64,000 nt of DNA, taken from positions 1 to 64,000 of the forward strand of contig NZ_QICS01000010.1 of assembly GCF_003201285.1 (NCBI RefSeq), written 5' to 3'. Under the pieces are notes generated by a model. That model ran no database searches, was not told the DNA's origin, and was given only the letters and a program-made list of their open reading frames with translations. A program made the translations under genes and the position numbers. Positions within the stretch are counted from its first letter, which is position 1, and each line of letters starts with the position of its first letter. The stretch comes from Lachnotalea glycerini (GTDB lineage Bacteria > Bacillota > Clostridia > Lachnospirales > Lachnospiraceae). Of this stretch, positions 21,488-30,619 are shown one piece after another.

Positions 21488-22423
21488 ATGAAAAAAATTA
21501 GTGTTTTAGTACCGTGTTTTAATGAAGAAGAAAATATATTGCCAATCAGTAAGGCAATCGTAGAAGAAATTGGAAGAAGTTTGCCACAATATGATTATGA
21601 ATTAGTATTTATTGATAATGATTCAAAAGATAAAACAAGAGAATTATTAAAGCTAATTTGCAAAGAAAATCCCAAAATTAAAGCCATATTAAATGCTAAA
21701 AATTTTGGACAGTTTAATTCACCATATTATGGCATGTGTCAAACTACAGGCGATTGTACACTGTGTATATGTGCTGATTTTCAAGATCCGATTGAAATGA
21801 TTCCAGTTTTGGTACATGAATGGGAAAAGGGATATAAAATAGTTAGTGCCATAAAGACGGCTAGTAAAGAAAACAGAATAATGAGGTTCTTAAGAACTTG
21901 CTATTATAAGATGATAAAAAAAATGTCAGAAGTAGAGCAAATTGAACATTTTACAGGTTTTGGCTTGTACGACAAATCTTTTATTCAAGTAATGCGGGAT
22001 TTAGAAGATCCAACACCTTTTATAAGAGGAATTGTAGCTGAATTAGGTTATAAGAGAAAAGATGTTCAATATACTCAGGCAAAAAGGAGAGCGGGAAAGA
22101 CTCATAATAATTGGTATCGGTTATATGATGCTGCTATGTTAAGCTTTACTTCTTATACTAAAATAGGTCTGAGAATAGCCACCATAGGAGGATTTTTATG
22201 TTCCGCCATTAGTTTGTGCGTTGCAATCATTTATTTAATATTAAAATTAGTAAATTGGGATAGATTTGTAGCCGGTATGACACCAGTTGTACTAGGTGTA
22301 TTTTTGATGGGATCTTTACAACTGTTTTTTATTGGATTGCTTGGTGAATATGTAATGAATATAAATACTAGAATTATGAAACGACCTTTAGTTATTGAAG
22401 AGGAAAGAATCAATTTTGATTAA
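21488..22423 (+). CDS. GtrB/DPM1-like GT2: polyprenyl-phosphate sugar synthase
   Basis: Start ATG 21488 follows GGGAG (the upstream TTG at 21458 is not convincing), giving 311 residues. An N-terminal GT2 domain (VLVPCFNEEENI, FIDNDSKDKT, ICADFQDPIEMI) is followed by two C-terminal membrane helices (about 232-260 and 268-295). This is the layout of GtrB and dolichol-phosphate-mannose-synthase-like enzymes, which load a sugar on undecaprenyl phosphate. ADFQD replaces the usual DADLQD. It lies between gtrA-like and GT-C-like genes. The nucleotide sugar used is not known. Confidence 0.88.
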   Translation: MKKISVLVPCFNEEENILPISKAIVEEIGRSLPQYDYELVFIDNDSKDKTRELLKLICKENPKIKAILNAKNFGQFNSPYYGMCQTTGDCTLCICADFQDPIEMIPVLVHEWEKGYKIVSAIKTASKENRIMRFLRTCYYKMIKKMSEVEQIEHFTGFGLYDKSFIQVMRDLEDPTPFIRGIVAELGYKRKDVQYTQAKRRAGKTHNNWYRLYDAAMLSFTSYTKIGLRIATIGGFLCSAISLCVAIIYLILKLVNWDRFVAGMTPVVLGVFLMGSLQLFFIGLLGEYVMNINTRIMKRPLVIEEERINFD

Positions 22424-22478
22424 TGGTACGAATGATAGGCAATTATATTTAAAGTGAAAGCTAGAAACAGGTGATATA

Positions 22479-24437
22479 ATGAATTGTATTAAAGAGAAAA
22501 GAGTTGAAAATGTTCAAAATAATCAATGCATGAGAAGTGTAATTATTGGTGTCATAGCAATCTTATTGGATACAGTTTTGTTCATGGGTGTTTTATTAAG
22601 CACTGATGCAATGAATCAATTAAGAAAAATAGGAAATGGAAATTTATTATTATATTTGATAACAAGTGTTTTATTTGTTTTAATTTTTATAATAGGTATT
22701 ATTTTTTTTAGTAAGTTTATTACAGTTAAGTTTTGTGAAAATAGATTAGTTAAAAGTATTTTTTTATTAAGTATTATATTAGGTAGTATAGCCATTCTTT
22801 CAAGTGTCTATGTTAATGAAGTAAACATGTTTGGGGGAGATAGCAAAACATATATTTGGCATAAGATTTCAAATTATATTTTGGTTCCGACGATAATTGT
22901 ATTAATTATAGTATCTTTACAGTTTATACGTACTACAGAAGAAATACAAAATGGAAAAACTATATATTTAATCTATTTTGTGATATCTTTAATAAGTGGT
23001 TATTCTCTCTATATACCTAATTATTTTAATGCTGATTTATACCATGGTCATGCATATTGCAATTCAATTTATCAAATTATGAATAATGCAACTTATAACG
23101 AATTTTTTACCAGTATATATGGGCATTATGCAATATTTTATAGAGTTCCGTTAGGAATTATAGGGTGTAATATGAGAAATATTGTTCTGATAATTTTTAT
23201 TATTGGGATAATGGCTATGCTATTATCATGTTTGATAGTGCATAATCTTATTAAGAAAAATGCTGTTCGTATATTGGCATGTTTAGCGTTAGCCTTACCG
23301 ACGGTAGGTATGAGAGTGGGCAATTACTGGCAAGTTCAGCCTCATAGGGTAATATTTCCAGCTATATTAATTTATATATCATGTGTTTTCATTAAGAACA
23401 AGATGACCAGTAATAAGATATTACTGGGCTACTTCGTATCAGCTATAGCAATTATTTGGAATACTGAAACTGGTCTGGTTTGCGCAATAGCTTGGGCAGG
23501 ATTATTAATATTTGATAGTATTTGTGAAAATAAAGGTAAAATTACTTGTATATTAAAAACTATTATAAAACAAGTTATTAGTGTAATCATTAGTTTTTTT
23601 TGTGCTTATTGCTTAGTTAACCTATATAATATTTCTTGTGGTGGAGAAATTAATAGTTTGCAGATATTTTTATATCCTATATTTACATTAACAGATTTTA
23701 TAACAAGTGAATTGCCTAAAACGCTAAGTGCATACATGATTGAATTGGTACTATATGCAATTATAATAGGCTGGATATTGCAAAAATATGTGTTTAGTAG
23801 TATCAAGTATTGTGAAGAAGAAAGGTATGATGCTAGACTAAGCGTTGTTATTACTATAATTGGAATGGGGCAAATGACTTATTTTATGAATAGGGCAGCA
23901 TATTATAATCTGGATATTTCTCACACATCAGCAATATTGTTATCGGTTATATTAATAAAACGGGGTATCATGTTTATTAGAAAATTGGATATATCATTAA
24001 TTCAGGAATTGCATTGCTATGAAGTTGTAAAAGGCTCAGTAGCCGGAGTAGCTTTTAGTGTTTTGGTTGTTCTGGCAGCGGGAACAATAATTGGTGGAGC
24101 TGTAAGATTAAATACAAAGTTAGATAATGGTTATCAGAACTATAATATGCTAGTTGAATTTGCAAATTCTATTAAAGATGAAGTACCAAAAGATACATAT
24201 GCATTTGGATTGGGAATTCCTGAACTATATAGTGTTTTAGAATGGAATACACAGTGTTACGTAATAGATTTTTCAGACATGAATGCTTGGACGGAAGAAT
24301 TTATTCTTAATCAAGCAAAAAGTAAGAATGCCATTTTTATAACAAAAGATGTATATGAAAAATTTGAATTGAATGATTTTAAAGTGAAAAGTGTATTTGA
24401 ATATAAGGGAAGTCAATTTTTCTATTGTATTAAATAA
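22479..24437 (+). CDS. Large polytopic membrane protein, probable GT-C (GtrC-like) transferase
   Basis: The 652-residue protein has about 12-13 membrane helices and a short soluble C-terminal domain (about residues 555-652). The loop with FNADLYHGHAYCNSIYQIM carries acidic and histidine residues of the kind that GT-C enzymes place at the active site. I do not see a named family signature. Its place directly after GtrA- and GtrB-like genes is the main ground for proposing the serotype-specific transferase of a three-component glycosylation system. Such an enzyme moves a sugar from undecaprenyl phosphate to the polymer outside the cell. The ribosome binding site is AGGTG. Confidence 0.55.
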   Translation: MNCIKEKRVENVQNNQCMRSVIIGVIAILLDTVLFMGVLLSTDAMNQLRKIGNGNLLLYLITSVLFVLIFIIGIIFFSKFITVKFCENRLVKSIFLLSIILGSIAILSSVYVNEVNMFGGDSKTYIWHKISNYILVPTIIVLIIVSLQFIRTTEEIQNGKTIYLIYFVISLISGYSLYIPNYFNADLYHGHAYCNSIYQIMNNATYNEFFTSIYGHYAIFYRVPLGIIGCNMRNIVLIIFIIGIMAMLLSCLIVHNLIKKNAVRILACLALALPTVGMRVGNYWQVQPHRVIFPAILIYISCVFIKNKMTSNKILLGYFVSAIAIIWNTETGLVCAIAWAGLLIFDSICENKGKITCILKTIIKQVISVIISFFCAYCLVNLYNISCGGEINSLQIFLYPIFTLTDFITSELPKTLSAYMIELVLYAIIIGWILQKYVFSSIKYCEEERYDARLSVVITIIGMGQMTYFMNRAAYYNLDISHTSAILLSVILIKRGIMFIRKLDISLIQELHCYEVVKGSVAGVAFSVLVVLAAGTIIGGAVRLNTKLDNGYQNYNMLVEFANSIKDEVPKDTYAFGLGIPELYSVLEWNTQCYVIDFSDMNAWTEEFILNQAKSKNAIFITKDVYEKFELNDFKVKSVFEYKGSQFFYCIK

Positions 24438-24561
24438 TAAATGTAGATATTTATTATGAACATTTGTGGCGTAAAATAAAAATATATGGATAAAGCAAGT
24501 ATTGTAGTACATAGAATAAAATTCAAGTGAAGGTTTCGTTATATAAGTTTTATGTTATACA

Positions 24562-24589
24562 TTGACTCTTTTATCAAATATGTTACAAT
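24562..24589 (+). promoter_or_regulatory. Probable sigma-A promoter
   Basis: TTGACT (24562-24567) and TACAAT (24584-24589) are separated by 16 bases and lie 46 bases before the next gene start. They fall in a 198-base gap after the GT-C-like gene, where no other feature is seen. This probably starts the transcript for the GtrB-like gene and the GDP-mannose pyrophosphorylase gene. Confidence 0.6.
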
Positions 24590-24635
24590 TTATCATATAA
24601 GTTAAGTATTATAAACTAAATTAGAGGATATAGAT

Positions 24636-25586
24636 ATGTCAAATAGTGAAAAATTATATTTAGTTATACCTTGTTATAACGAGCAGGAAGTATTGTATGA
24701 AACAACAAAGAGATTAACAGAGAAAATGAATTCATTAATAAGCCAGCAACTCATTTCAGAAGAAAGTAAAATCTTGTATGTTAATGATGGCTCTAAGGAT
24801 AGCACATGGAAGATAATTGAAGAACTTCATGAAAATAATTCTTTGATTCAAGGTGTAAATCTTGCCAGAAACAGAGGACATCAAAATGCATTATTAGCAG
24901 GATTGATGACAGCCAAAGAATATGCTGACATGGTAATTTCTATGGACGCGGATTTACAAGATGATATTAATGTAGTGGACGAGTTTGTAAAAAAATACTA
25001 TGAAGGCAATGATATCGTTTATGGTGTTCGAAGTGCCAGAAAGAAAGATACGTTCTTTAAGAAATTTACTGCCCAGGGATTTTATAAGCTAATGCTTTTA
25101 ATGGGTGTCGATCTGGTATATAATCATGCGGATTATCGTTTGATGAGTAAGAGAAGTTTAGATAATCTGAAAGATTTTAGAGAAGTAAATCTTTTCTTAA
25201 GAGGAATCGTTCCACAGATTGGATATCAGAGCGCCATAGTGGAGTATGAACGTAATGAGCGATTTGCAGGAGAATCGAAATATCCTTTGAAGAAAATGTT
25301 GTCTTTTGCAATGGATGGAATTACATCTTTTAGTGTTAAGCCAATCAGAATGATTACAACCGTTGGATTTTTAATATTTCTAGCCAGTATCTTAATGGCA
25401 ATATGGTCTGTGATACAGCACTTTAGAGGAGTTACGATACAAGGGTGGACATCTACAATAGTTTCAATATGGGCAATAGGCGGTCTTCAGATTTTGGCAA
25501 TTGGTATAGTTGGAGAGTATATTGGTAAAATATATTTAGAGACAAAAGATAGACCTAGGTACATTATTGAAAAGTATTTGAAATAG
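24636..25586 (+). CDS. GtrB-like GT2 glycosyltransferase with two C-terminal membrane helices
   Basis: The 316-residue protein has the GT2 start YLVIPCYNEQEVLYE, VNDGSKDST and MDADLQDD, then two helices at about residues 240-262 and 272-298. It belongs to the same polyprenyl-phosphate glycosyltransferase group as the protein at 21.5 kb but is clearly diverged from it. It has its own promoter and is followed by a mannose-1-phosphate guanylyltransferase gene, so GDP-mannose is a plausible donor, by inference. The start has GAGG at good spacing. Confidence 0.87.
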   Translation: MSNSEKLYLVIPCYNEQEVLYETTKRLTEKMNSLISQQLISEESKILYVNDGSKDSTWKIIEELHENNSLIQGVNLARNRGHQNALLAGLMTAKEYADMVISMDADLQDDINVVDEFVKKYYEGNDIVYGVRSARKKDTFFKKFTAQGFYKLMLLMGVDLVYNHADYRLMSKRSLDNLKDFREVNLFLRGIVPQIGYQSAIVEYERNERFAGESKYPLKKMLSFAMDGITSFSVKPIRMITTVGFLIFLASILMAIWSVIQHFRGVTIQGWTSTIVSIWAIGGLQILAIGIVGEYIGKIYLETKDRPRYIIEKYLK

Positions 25587-25602
25587 CCGAGAGGATAAAT
25601 AG

Positions 25603-26670
25603 ATGAAAACATATGGTGTAATTATGGCGGGTGGAAGTGGAACTCGTTTTTGGCCGCTGAGTAGAAAAACCACGCCGAAACAGTTGCTTAATTTGAGTGG
25701 CAATGGACTTATGATAAATGAAACGATTGACAGAATGAATGGGTTTATTAAAAAAGAAAATATTTTTATCGTTACAAATAAAGATCAGTCAGATAAAATG
25801 AAAGCCCTTGTTGAGGATGGCATACGAATGGATCATATTCTTTCAGAGCCGGCAGTCAGAAATACGTCTGCTTGTATTGGGTATGCAGCAATGGAGATAA
25901 TTAAGAAGTATGGCGATGGAGTAATGTGCATTTTCCCATCGGATCATTATATCAAAGAGGAAGAAAGTTTCTCAAGGGTTTTAAAAGAAGCAGTAAAGGT
26001 GGCAGAAGAAAGTGACAGATTAGTTACAATAGGCATTACCCCTACCTTTCCCTCAACTGGATATGGTTATATCAAATTTGATGAAACACAAGCTGGTATA
26101 ATAAGAAATGTTGAAAGATTTGTTGAAAAGCCAAATCATGAAACAGCAGTAAAATATTTAAAAAGTGGAGATTTTTTATGGAATAGTGGTATGTTTGTGT
26201 GGAAAGCCTCAACTATTATAGAGAATTTCAAGAGATTTCTTCCAAGAGTATATAATGACATTATCAAAATTGGTGATGCAATGAATACAATTATGGAAGT
26301 AGATACTATCAATGAGGTATATCCTAATATACCAAGTATATCCATTGATTATGGTATTATGGAACGTTCAGATGAAGTGGTTGTCCTTGAAGGTAATTTT
26401 GGATGGAATGATGTTGGAAGCTGGGACATGCTAGGCGCATTATATGATACAGATGAAAACGGTAACATAATTAAAGGTGAACAGATAAATTTAGAAACTT
26501 CTAATTGCATTTCTTATTCCGATAATCGTTTAATCGCTACGATAGGAATTAATAACACTATTATTGTTGAAACCGATGATGTAGTATTAGTTTGTGCTAA
26601 AGATAAAGCACAGGATGTAAAAAAAATTGTTGATATAATAAAAATGCAAGGGAAATATGAATATTTATAA
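25603..26670 (+). CDS. manC: Mannose-1-phosphate guanylyltransferase
   Basis: The 355-residue protein opens with MAGGSGTRFWPLSRKTTPKQ, the nucleotidyltransferase signature of GDP-mannose pyrophosphorylases. FVEKPN, the lysine that contacts the sugar phosphate, and FGWNDVGSW complete the ManC/RfbM pattern. It stops at about 355 residues and so lacks the fused cupin isomerase domain of long ManC forms. It forms GDP-mannose from mannose-1-phosphate and GTP. It is the last gene before a strong terminator, and the phosphohexomutase at 32.8 kb could supply substrate. Confidence 0.92.
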   Translation: MKTYGVIMAGGSGTRFWPLSRKTTPKQLLNLSGNGLMINETIDRMNGFIKKENIFIVTNKDQSDKMKALVEDGIRMDHILSEPAVRNTSACIGYAAMEIIKKYGDGVMCIFPSDHYIKEEESFSRVLKEAVKVAEESDRLVTIGITPTFPSTGYGYIKFDETQAGIIRNVERFVEKPNHETAVKYLKSGDFLWNSGMFVWKASTIIENFKRFLPRVYNDIIKIGDAMNTIMEVDTINEVYPNIPSISIDYGIMERSDEVVVLEGNFGWNDVGSWDMLGALYDTDENGNIIKGEQINLETSNCISYSDNRLIATIGINNTIIVETDDVVLVCAKDKAQDVKKIVDIIKMQGKYEYL

Positions 26671-26697
26671 CTAGATTTTAGCTATTTAAAGCAATTG

Positions 26698-26732
26698 AAC
26701 CGATACATAGTTTACTGGGCGTATCGGTTTTT
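26698..26732 (+). terminator. Rho-independent terminator after manC
   Basis: AACCGATAC (26698-26706) pairs perfectly with GTATCGGTT (26721-26729), a nine-base stem with a 14-base loop, followed by a T run. It ends the GtrB-manC transcript just before the promoter of the aldolase operon. Confidence 0.85.
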
Positions 26733-26747
26733 ATGCATTTTACGTTA

Positions 26748-26776
26748 TTGACTCCAAATGCAATATAAAATATAAT
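26748..26776 (+). promoter_or_regulatory. Strong sigma-A promoter of the branched-sugar operon
   Basis: TTGACT (26748-26753) and a perfect TATAAT (26771-26776) are separated by 17 bases. It lies between the manC terminator and the acetaldehyde dehydrogenase gene, 92 bases before the start codon. The four genes 26868-31525 have gaps of 0 to 16 bases and should all be read from it. Confidence 0.8.
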
Positions 26777-26867
26777 GAAAATTATTATAACCTAATACAA
26801 AACGATAGACTGTTATAAAATAACTGTAGATAATCTAATTCAATTAATATTAAGAGGCATAGAATAC

Positions 26868-27749
26868 ATGAATAAAATCAAAGTAGGTATTATTGGTACG
26901 GGAAATATTGGAACCGATATTTTATTAAAATTGAAGCGTTCTGAAAATTTAGAATGTGGAATGTTTGCTGGAAGAAATCCGGATTCAGAAGGAATTAAGC
27001 TGGCTAAAAGGCTGGGAATCAATACTTCTACAAAATCAATACAGGCTATTATAGACAACCCGGATTGTTGTGACATTGTATTTGATGCAACCTCAGCAAG
27101 TATTCATAAAGAACATGCACCAATCTTAAAAGAGCTTAAGAAATATACAATTGATTTAACACCGGCTCGAGTTGGGAAAATGTGTGTTCCTGTTATTAAT
27201 ATGGAGGAATGCTTATCAGAGGATAATGTTAACTTGATTACTTGTGGAGGTCAGGCGACAGTACCGATTGCTTATGCAATCAATCAAGTTCATCCAGATA
27301 CCAAATATATTGAAATTGCTGCCAGCATATCTTCAAAGTCAGCAGGAGCAGGGACAAGAAATAACATTGATGAATTTACACAAACAACAAGAGATGCACT
27401 GCAAGAGTTTACAAGCGTTGAGAAAAGTAAAGCCATTATTATACTAAATTCTGCGAATCCACCTGTTAATATGAGAAATACGGTCTATGCATTAATTGAT
27501 CATCCCAATATGGACGAAATTAAAAAAAACGTAAATGAAATGGTTCATAAAATTCAAAAGTATGTTCCGGGATACCATTTGTTATATGAACCGGTTTTTG
27601 AAAATGGAAGAGTAAGTACTGCAATTGAAGTCATAGGCTTAGGTGACTATCTTCCTAAGTATTCAGGAAATTTAGATATCATTACCTGTGCAGCAATTGA
27701 GATTGCACAAGCCTATGCGAAAAAGCTGATTTATCAAAGGAGGGATTAA
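26868..27749 (+). CDS. Acetaldehyde dehydrogenase (acylating), MhpF/DmpF type
   Basis: The 293-residue enzyme has the N-terminal Rossmann loop GIIGTGNIGTDIL and the catalytic Cys126 in LITCGGQATVPIAYA, both diagnostic of the MhpF/DmpF family. Length is typical. These enzymes interconvert acetaldehyde and acetyl-CoA with NAD(H) and CoA, and work in a complex with 4-hydroxy-2-oxovalerate aldolase through an aldehyde tunnel. That aldolase gene starts immediately at the next base. Aromatic degradation genes, the usual neighbours, are absent. In this glycan locus I infer reductive use, making acetaldehyde from acetyl-CoA for aldol addition to pyruvate. Confidence 0.93.
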   Translation: MNKIKVGIIGTGNIGTDILLKLKRSENLECGMFAGRNPDSEGIKLAKRLGINTSTKSIQAIIDNPDCCDIVFDATSASIHKEHAPILKELKKYTIDLTPARVGKMCVPVINMEECLSEDNVNLITCGGQATVPIAYAINQVHPDTKYIEIAASISSKSAGAGTRNNIDEFTQTTRDALQEFTSVEKSKAIIILNSANPPVNMRNTVYALIDHPNMDEIKKNVNEMVHKIQKYVPGYHLLYEPVFENGRVSTAIEVIGLGDYLPKYSGNLDIITCAAIEIAQAYAKKLIYQRRD

Positions 27750-28799
27750 ATGAAAAAGCTATCCTTTATTGACGCGACGCTTCGAGATGGTTCTCATGCT
27801 ATCAAGCATCAGTTGACGGTTAGTAATATTGAGAATTATTGTATTGAAATGGATTCGGTTGGGATGGATACCATCGTGGTCGGACATGGGAATGGACTTG
27901 GAGCCTCCTCTCTGCAAGTAGGTCTGTCATTATTAAGTGATTATGAAATGATACATACCGCAAGAAAATATCTGGAACGAACAAAGTTAGGAGTTTATAT
28001 GATCCCTGGCTTTGGTACGATTCATGATGATTTGGAACCTGCAATCAATGCAGGAATTGATGTTGTAAAAATAGGTTGTCACTGTACCGAAGCAGATACA
28101 ACAAGGCAGCACATCGAATTTGCTAGAAATGCCGATAAAGAAGTATATGGTGTTTTAATGATGTATCATATGGCGTCGATTAATAAATTATTAGAAGAGG
28201 TTCAAAAGATGGAATCCTATGGTGCGAAAGGCGTTATTTTGATGGATTCGGCCGGAGCTTCAACAATGGAAATGGTTAAAAAGACAGTCGCTACTTTATC
28301 TGAAAATGTGAATATTGAAATAGGTTTTCACCCACACAATAATTTGGGGCTTGCGGTTGCAAATGCATATACAGCAATACAAGAGGGGGCAACTATTATT
28401 GATGGAACTGTAAAAGGCTTTGGTGCAGGTGCAGGCAATTGTCAGCTAGAGGCTTTAATAGCAGTTCTTGAGAAAAATGGCTATGCAACGAATGTGGACT
28501 TATATAAATTGTTGGATGTAAACGATAATATTATGCCTCAGATTTCAAACTGTATAGGAGGCTTAGATTCACTTAGTATTGTAAGTGGTATGTCTGGTGT
28601 GTTTTCAGCTTTTAAGATACCTGTTTTAAAGGCAGCTAAGCAATTTGATGTGGATCCAAGGGATATTTTTAATGAGTTGGGAAGAAGAAAGGCAGTAGGC
28701 GGACAGGAAGACATGATTATTGAGATTGCGGAGCAATTAAGTAATCCGCTGGGCAGCAATGAAGATGATTTAACCTATCAAATAGGTTCACTATTATAG
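27750..28799 (+). CDS. 4-hydroxy-2-oxovalerate aldolase, MhpE/DmpG type
   Basis: The 349-residue protein is a DRE-TIM metallolyase. Arg12-Asp13 and His16/His20 lie in DATLRDGSHAIKH, and the metal ligands His194 and His196 are in GFHPHNNLG. The full-length C-terminal helical domain that docks the dehydrogenase is present (MPQISNCIGG to the end). It cleaves or forms 4-hydroxy-2-oxopentanoate from pyruvate and acetaldehyde. The start codon directly follows the stop of the dehydrogenase gene, whose end contains the AAAGGAGG ribosome binding site, as for obligate partners. In this setting the likely direction is synthesis, feeding the ThDP enzyme next door; this is inference. Confidence 0.93.
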   Translation: MKKLSFIDATLRDGSHAIKHQLTVSNIENYCIEMDSVGMDTIVVGHGNGLGASSLQVGLSLLSDYEMIHTARKYLERTKLGVYMIPGFGTIHDDLEPAINAGIDVVKIGCHCTEADTTRQHIEFARNADKEVYGVLMMYHMASINKLLEEVQKMESYGAKGVILMDSAGASTMEMVKKTVATLSENVNIEIGFHPHNNLGLAVANAYTAIQEGATIIDGTVKGFGAGAGNCQLEALIAVLEKNGYATNVDLYKLLDVNDNIMPQISNCIGGLDSLSIVSGMSGVFSAFKIPVLKAAKQFDVDPRDIFNELGRRKAVGGQEDMIIEIAEQLSNPLGSNEDDLTYQIGSLL

Positions 28800-28809
28800 G
28801 AGGGTAAAA

Positions 28810-30603
28810 ATGAACGTTTCAGAATATATTTTTGATTTTTTCGCAAAGAAAGGGATTGATACTGCATTTATGGTAACTGGCGGTCAGGCAATGTGGTTAA
28901 ATGATGCTGTTGGAAAGAATAAGAATTACGAAATCATTTGCACACATCATGAACAATCGGCAGCTATGGCGGGAGATGCTTATGGCAGAATCATGAATAA
29001 GCCGGCCATTACATTAGTGACTGCCGGACCTGGAAGCGTGAATGCTATGAATGGAGTAGTAGGAGGATGGACAGATTCTTCTCCCATGATTGTTATTTCT
29101 GGCCAGGCTAATTTAGCTTTTGTGCAATATCAGGAACAGACAAGAATCCGCCAGCATGGAGTGCAAGGAATTAATATAAAGCCTTTGGTAGAAAGTGTAA
29201 CGAAGTATTTTATTACAATTGATGACTTAAGAAAGGTGAAATATTATTTGGAAAAAGCGTATACATTAGCTACAACAGGAAGGCCTGGACCTGTTTGGAT
29301 TGATGTACCTTTAGATATTCAAAAGTCTGAATTAAACGAGAAATATCTGGAAGAGTATGAGGAAGAACCAAAGAAAGAGGGAAGAATTACAATTAAGCAA
29401 GGAGTTCATCAGGCATATCAACTATTAGAAAAAGCAAAAAGACCTGTTTTGCTGGTTGGTCAGGGAGTCAGTCTTGCAGATGCAAGGCCAGAATTTAGAG
29501 AATGGATTGACAAGGTAAGAATACCAGTTATTACAGCAAGACTAGGAATTGACTTAATTGAGAGTGAACATGAATTATATGTAGGACGCCCTGGAAATTA
29601 CGGAGAGCGTTCCGCTAATTTTGGAATTCAGAATGCGGATGTCATTCTTTGCGTAGGATGTCGCTTATCTTCCTCCTTGGTTGGACATAATCCAAAGATG
29701 TTTGGTCAGAATGCCCAAATACTAGTGGTTGATATTGACCAAAAGGAATTAGATAAGCCAGGAGTAAAAATCGATTATAAAATTAAGGGAGATTGTAAGG
29801 AATTTTTTGCAATGATGCTCCAGAATTTAGAAGAATATTCATTGCCGCAATACGATAAATGGATACAAATCTGCAATAACTGGAAGAGAAAATATCCGGT
29901 TGTTCAGCCAGAATATAAGGAAGAAAAACCAGTGAATTCTTACTATTTTACTGATATTTTGTCAAATGTCACACCAAGCGATGCGGCTGTTTTGTTGGAT
30001 ACGGGTTCATGTTTTCATGTCGTATCTCAGACATGGAAAGTAAAAAAAGGACAGAAATTCCTGACTACCGGTGGTTTGTCCTCTATGGGCTATTGGGTTG
30101 CCGGAATCGGAGCCTGTATGGCAAATAATAAAAAGGAAACGATTGTAATTACAGGTGATGGTAGCTTGCAAATGAATATTCAGGAATTTGCAACCATTAA
30201 GCATAATAACCTCCCAATCAAAGTAATTATATTTAATAATAATGGATATTTACTGATTAGGCATACACAGAGAAATTTTATGGAAGATAGATTTGTTGGA
30301 GAAGGACCAGATTCAGGCGTTGAATGTGCTGACTCCATGAAAATAGCACAAGCATATGGTATTAAAGGAATCCGCATCGAAAATGTGGGTGAAATCGAAG
30401 AGAAATTAAAAGAAATGTTTGAACATAATGGTCCGGTCATTTGTGAGGTTATGACTCCTGAATGGCAGCTGTTGATTCCAAGAATTGCATCGGATAAATT
30501 ACCGGATGGAACATTGGTTTCCAGAAACTATGAGGATATGTTCCCCTACCTTTCCCAAGAGGAACTTAAAGAAAATATGGTGGTTTATAAAGAAGAAAAA
30601 TAA
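28810..30603 (+). CDS. ThDP-dependent acetolactate-synthase-like enzyme (YerE-like candidate)
   Basis: The 597-residue protein has all three domains of the acetohydroxyacid synthase fold. The N-terminal Pyr domain contains catalytic Glu48 in CTHHEQSAAMAGDAYGR. A central FAD/regulatory-like domain covers about 195-335. The C-terminal PP domain has the ThDP motif from GDGS (449-452) to NNNGY (476-480). Branched-chain amino acid genes are absent. YerE of Yersinia pseudotuberculosis is such an enzyme; it adds a two-carbon unit from pyruvate to C-4 of CDP-4-keto-3,6-dideoxyglucose, the product of rfbFGH at 17.7-20.9 kb. Placement after the aldolase suggests the 2-oxo acid donor may be 4-hydroxy-2-oxopentanoate instead. 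Confidence 0.85.
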   Translation: MNVSEYIFDFFAKKGIDTAFMVTGGQAMWLNDAVGKNKNYEIICTHHEQSAAMAGDAYGRIMNKPAITLVTAGPGSVNAMNGVVGGWTDSSPMIVISGQANLAFVQYQEQTRIRQHGVQGINIKPLVESVTKYFITIDDLRKVKYYLEKAYTLATTGRPGPVWIDVPLDIQKSELNEKYLEEYEEEPKKEGRITIKQGVHQAYQLLEKAKRPVLLVGQGVSLADARPEFREWIDKVRIPVITARLGIDLIESEHELYVGRPGNYGERSANFGIQNADVILCVGCRLSSSLVGHNPKMFGQNAQILVVDIDQKELDKPGVKIDYKIKGDCKEFFAMMLQNLEEYSLPQYDKWIQICNNWKRKYPVVQPEYKEEKPVNSYYFTDILSNVTPSDAAVLLDTGSCFHVVSQTWKVKKGQKFLTTGGLSSMGYWVAGIGACMANNKKETIVITGDGSLQMNIQEFATIKHNNLPIKVIIFNNNGYLLIRHTQRNFMEDRFVGEGPDSGVECADSMKIAQAYGIKGIRIENVGEIEEKLKEMFEHNGPVICEVMTPEWQLLIPRIASDKLPDGTLVSRNYEDMFPYLSQEELKENMVVYKEEK

Positions 30604-30619
30604 TTGGCAAGGAGTAGTT

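Noticed and set aside
26868-28799. Aromatic-ring meta-cleavage pathway genes
   Set aside because: Only the terminal aldolase/dehydrogenase pair is present; no dioxygenase, hydrolase or hydratase genes accompany it.
28810-30603. Ordinary acetolactate synthase for valine/isoleucine synthesis
   Set aside because: No ilvN, ilvC, ilvD or leucine genes are near. The gene is embedded between aldolase and SDR genes in a glycan locus.
30485-30619. Upstream start for the SDR reductase
   Set aside because: It would overlap the ThDP enzyme by 119 bases, and the added 45 residues do not resemble an SDR N-terminus.
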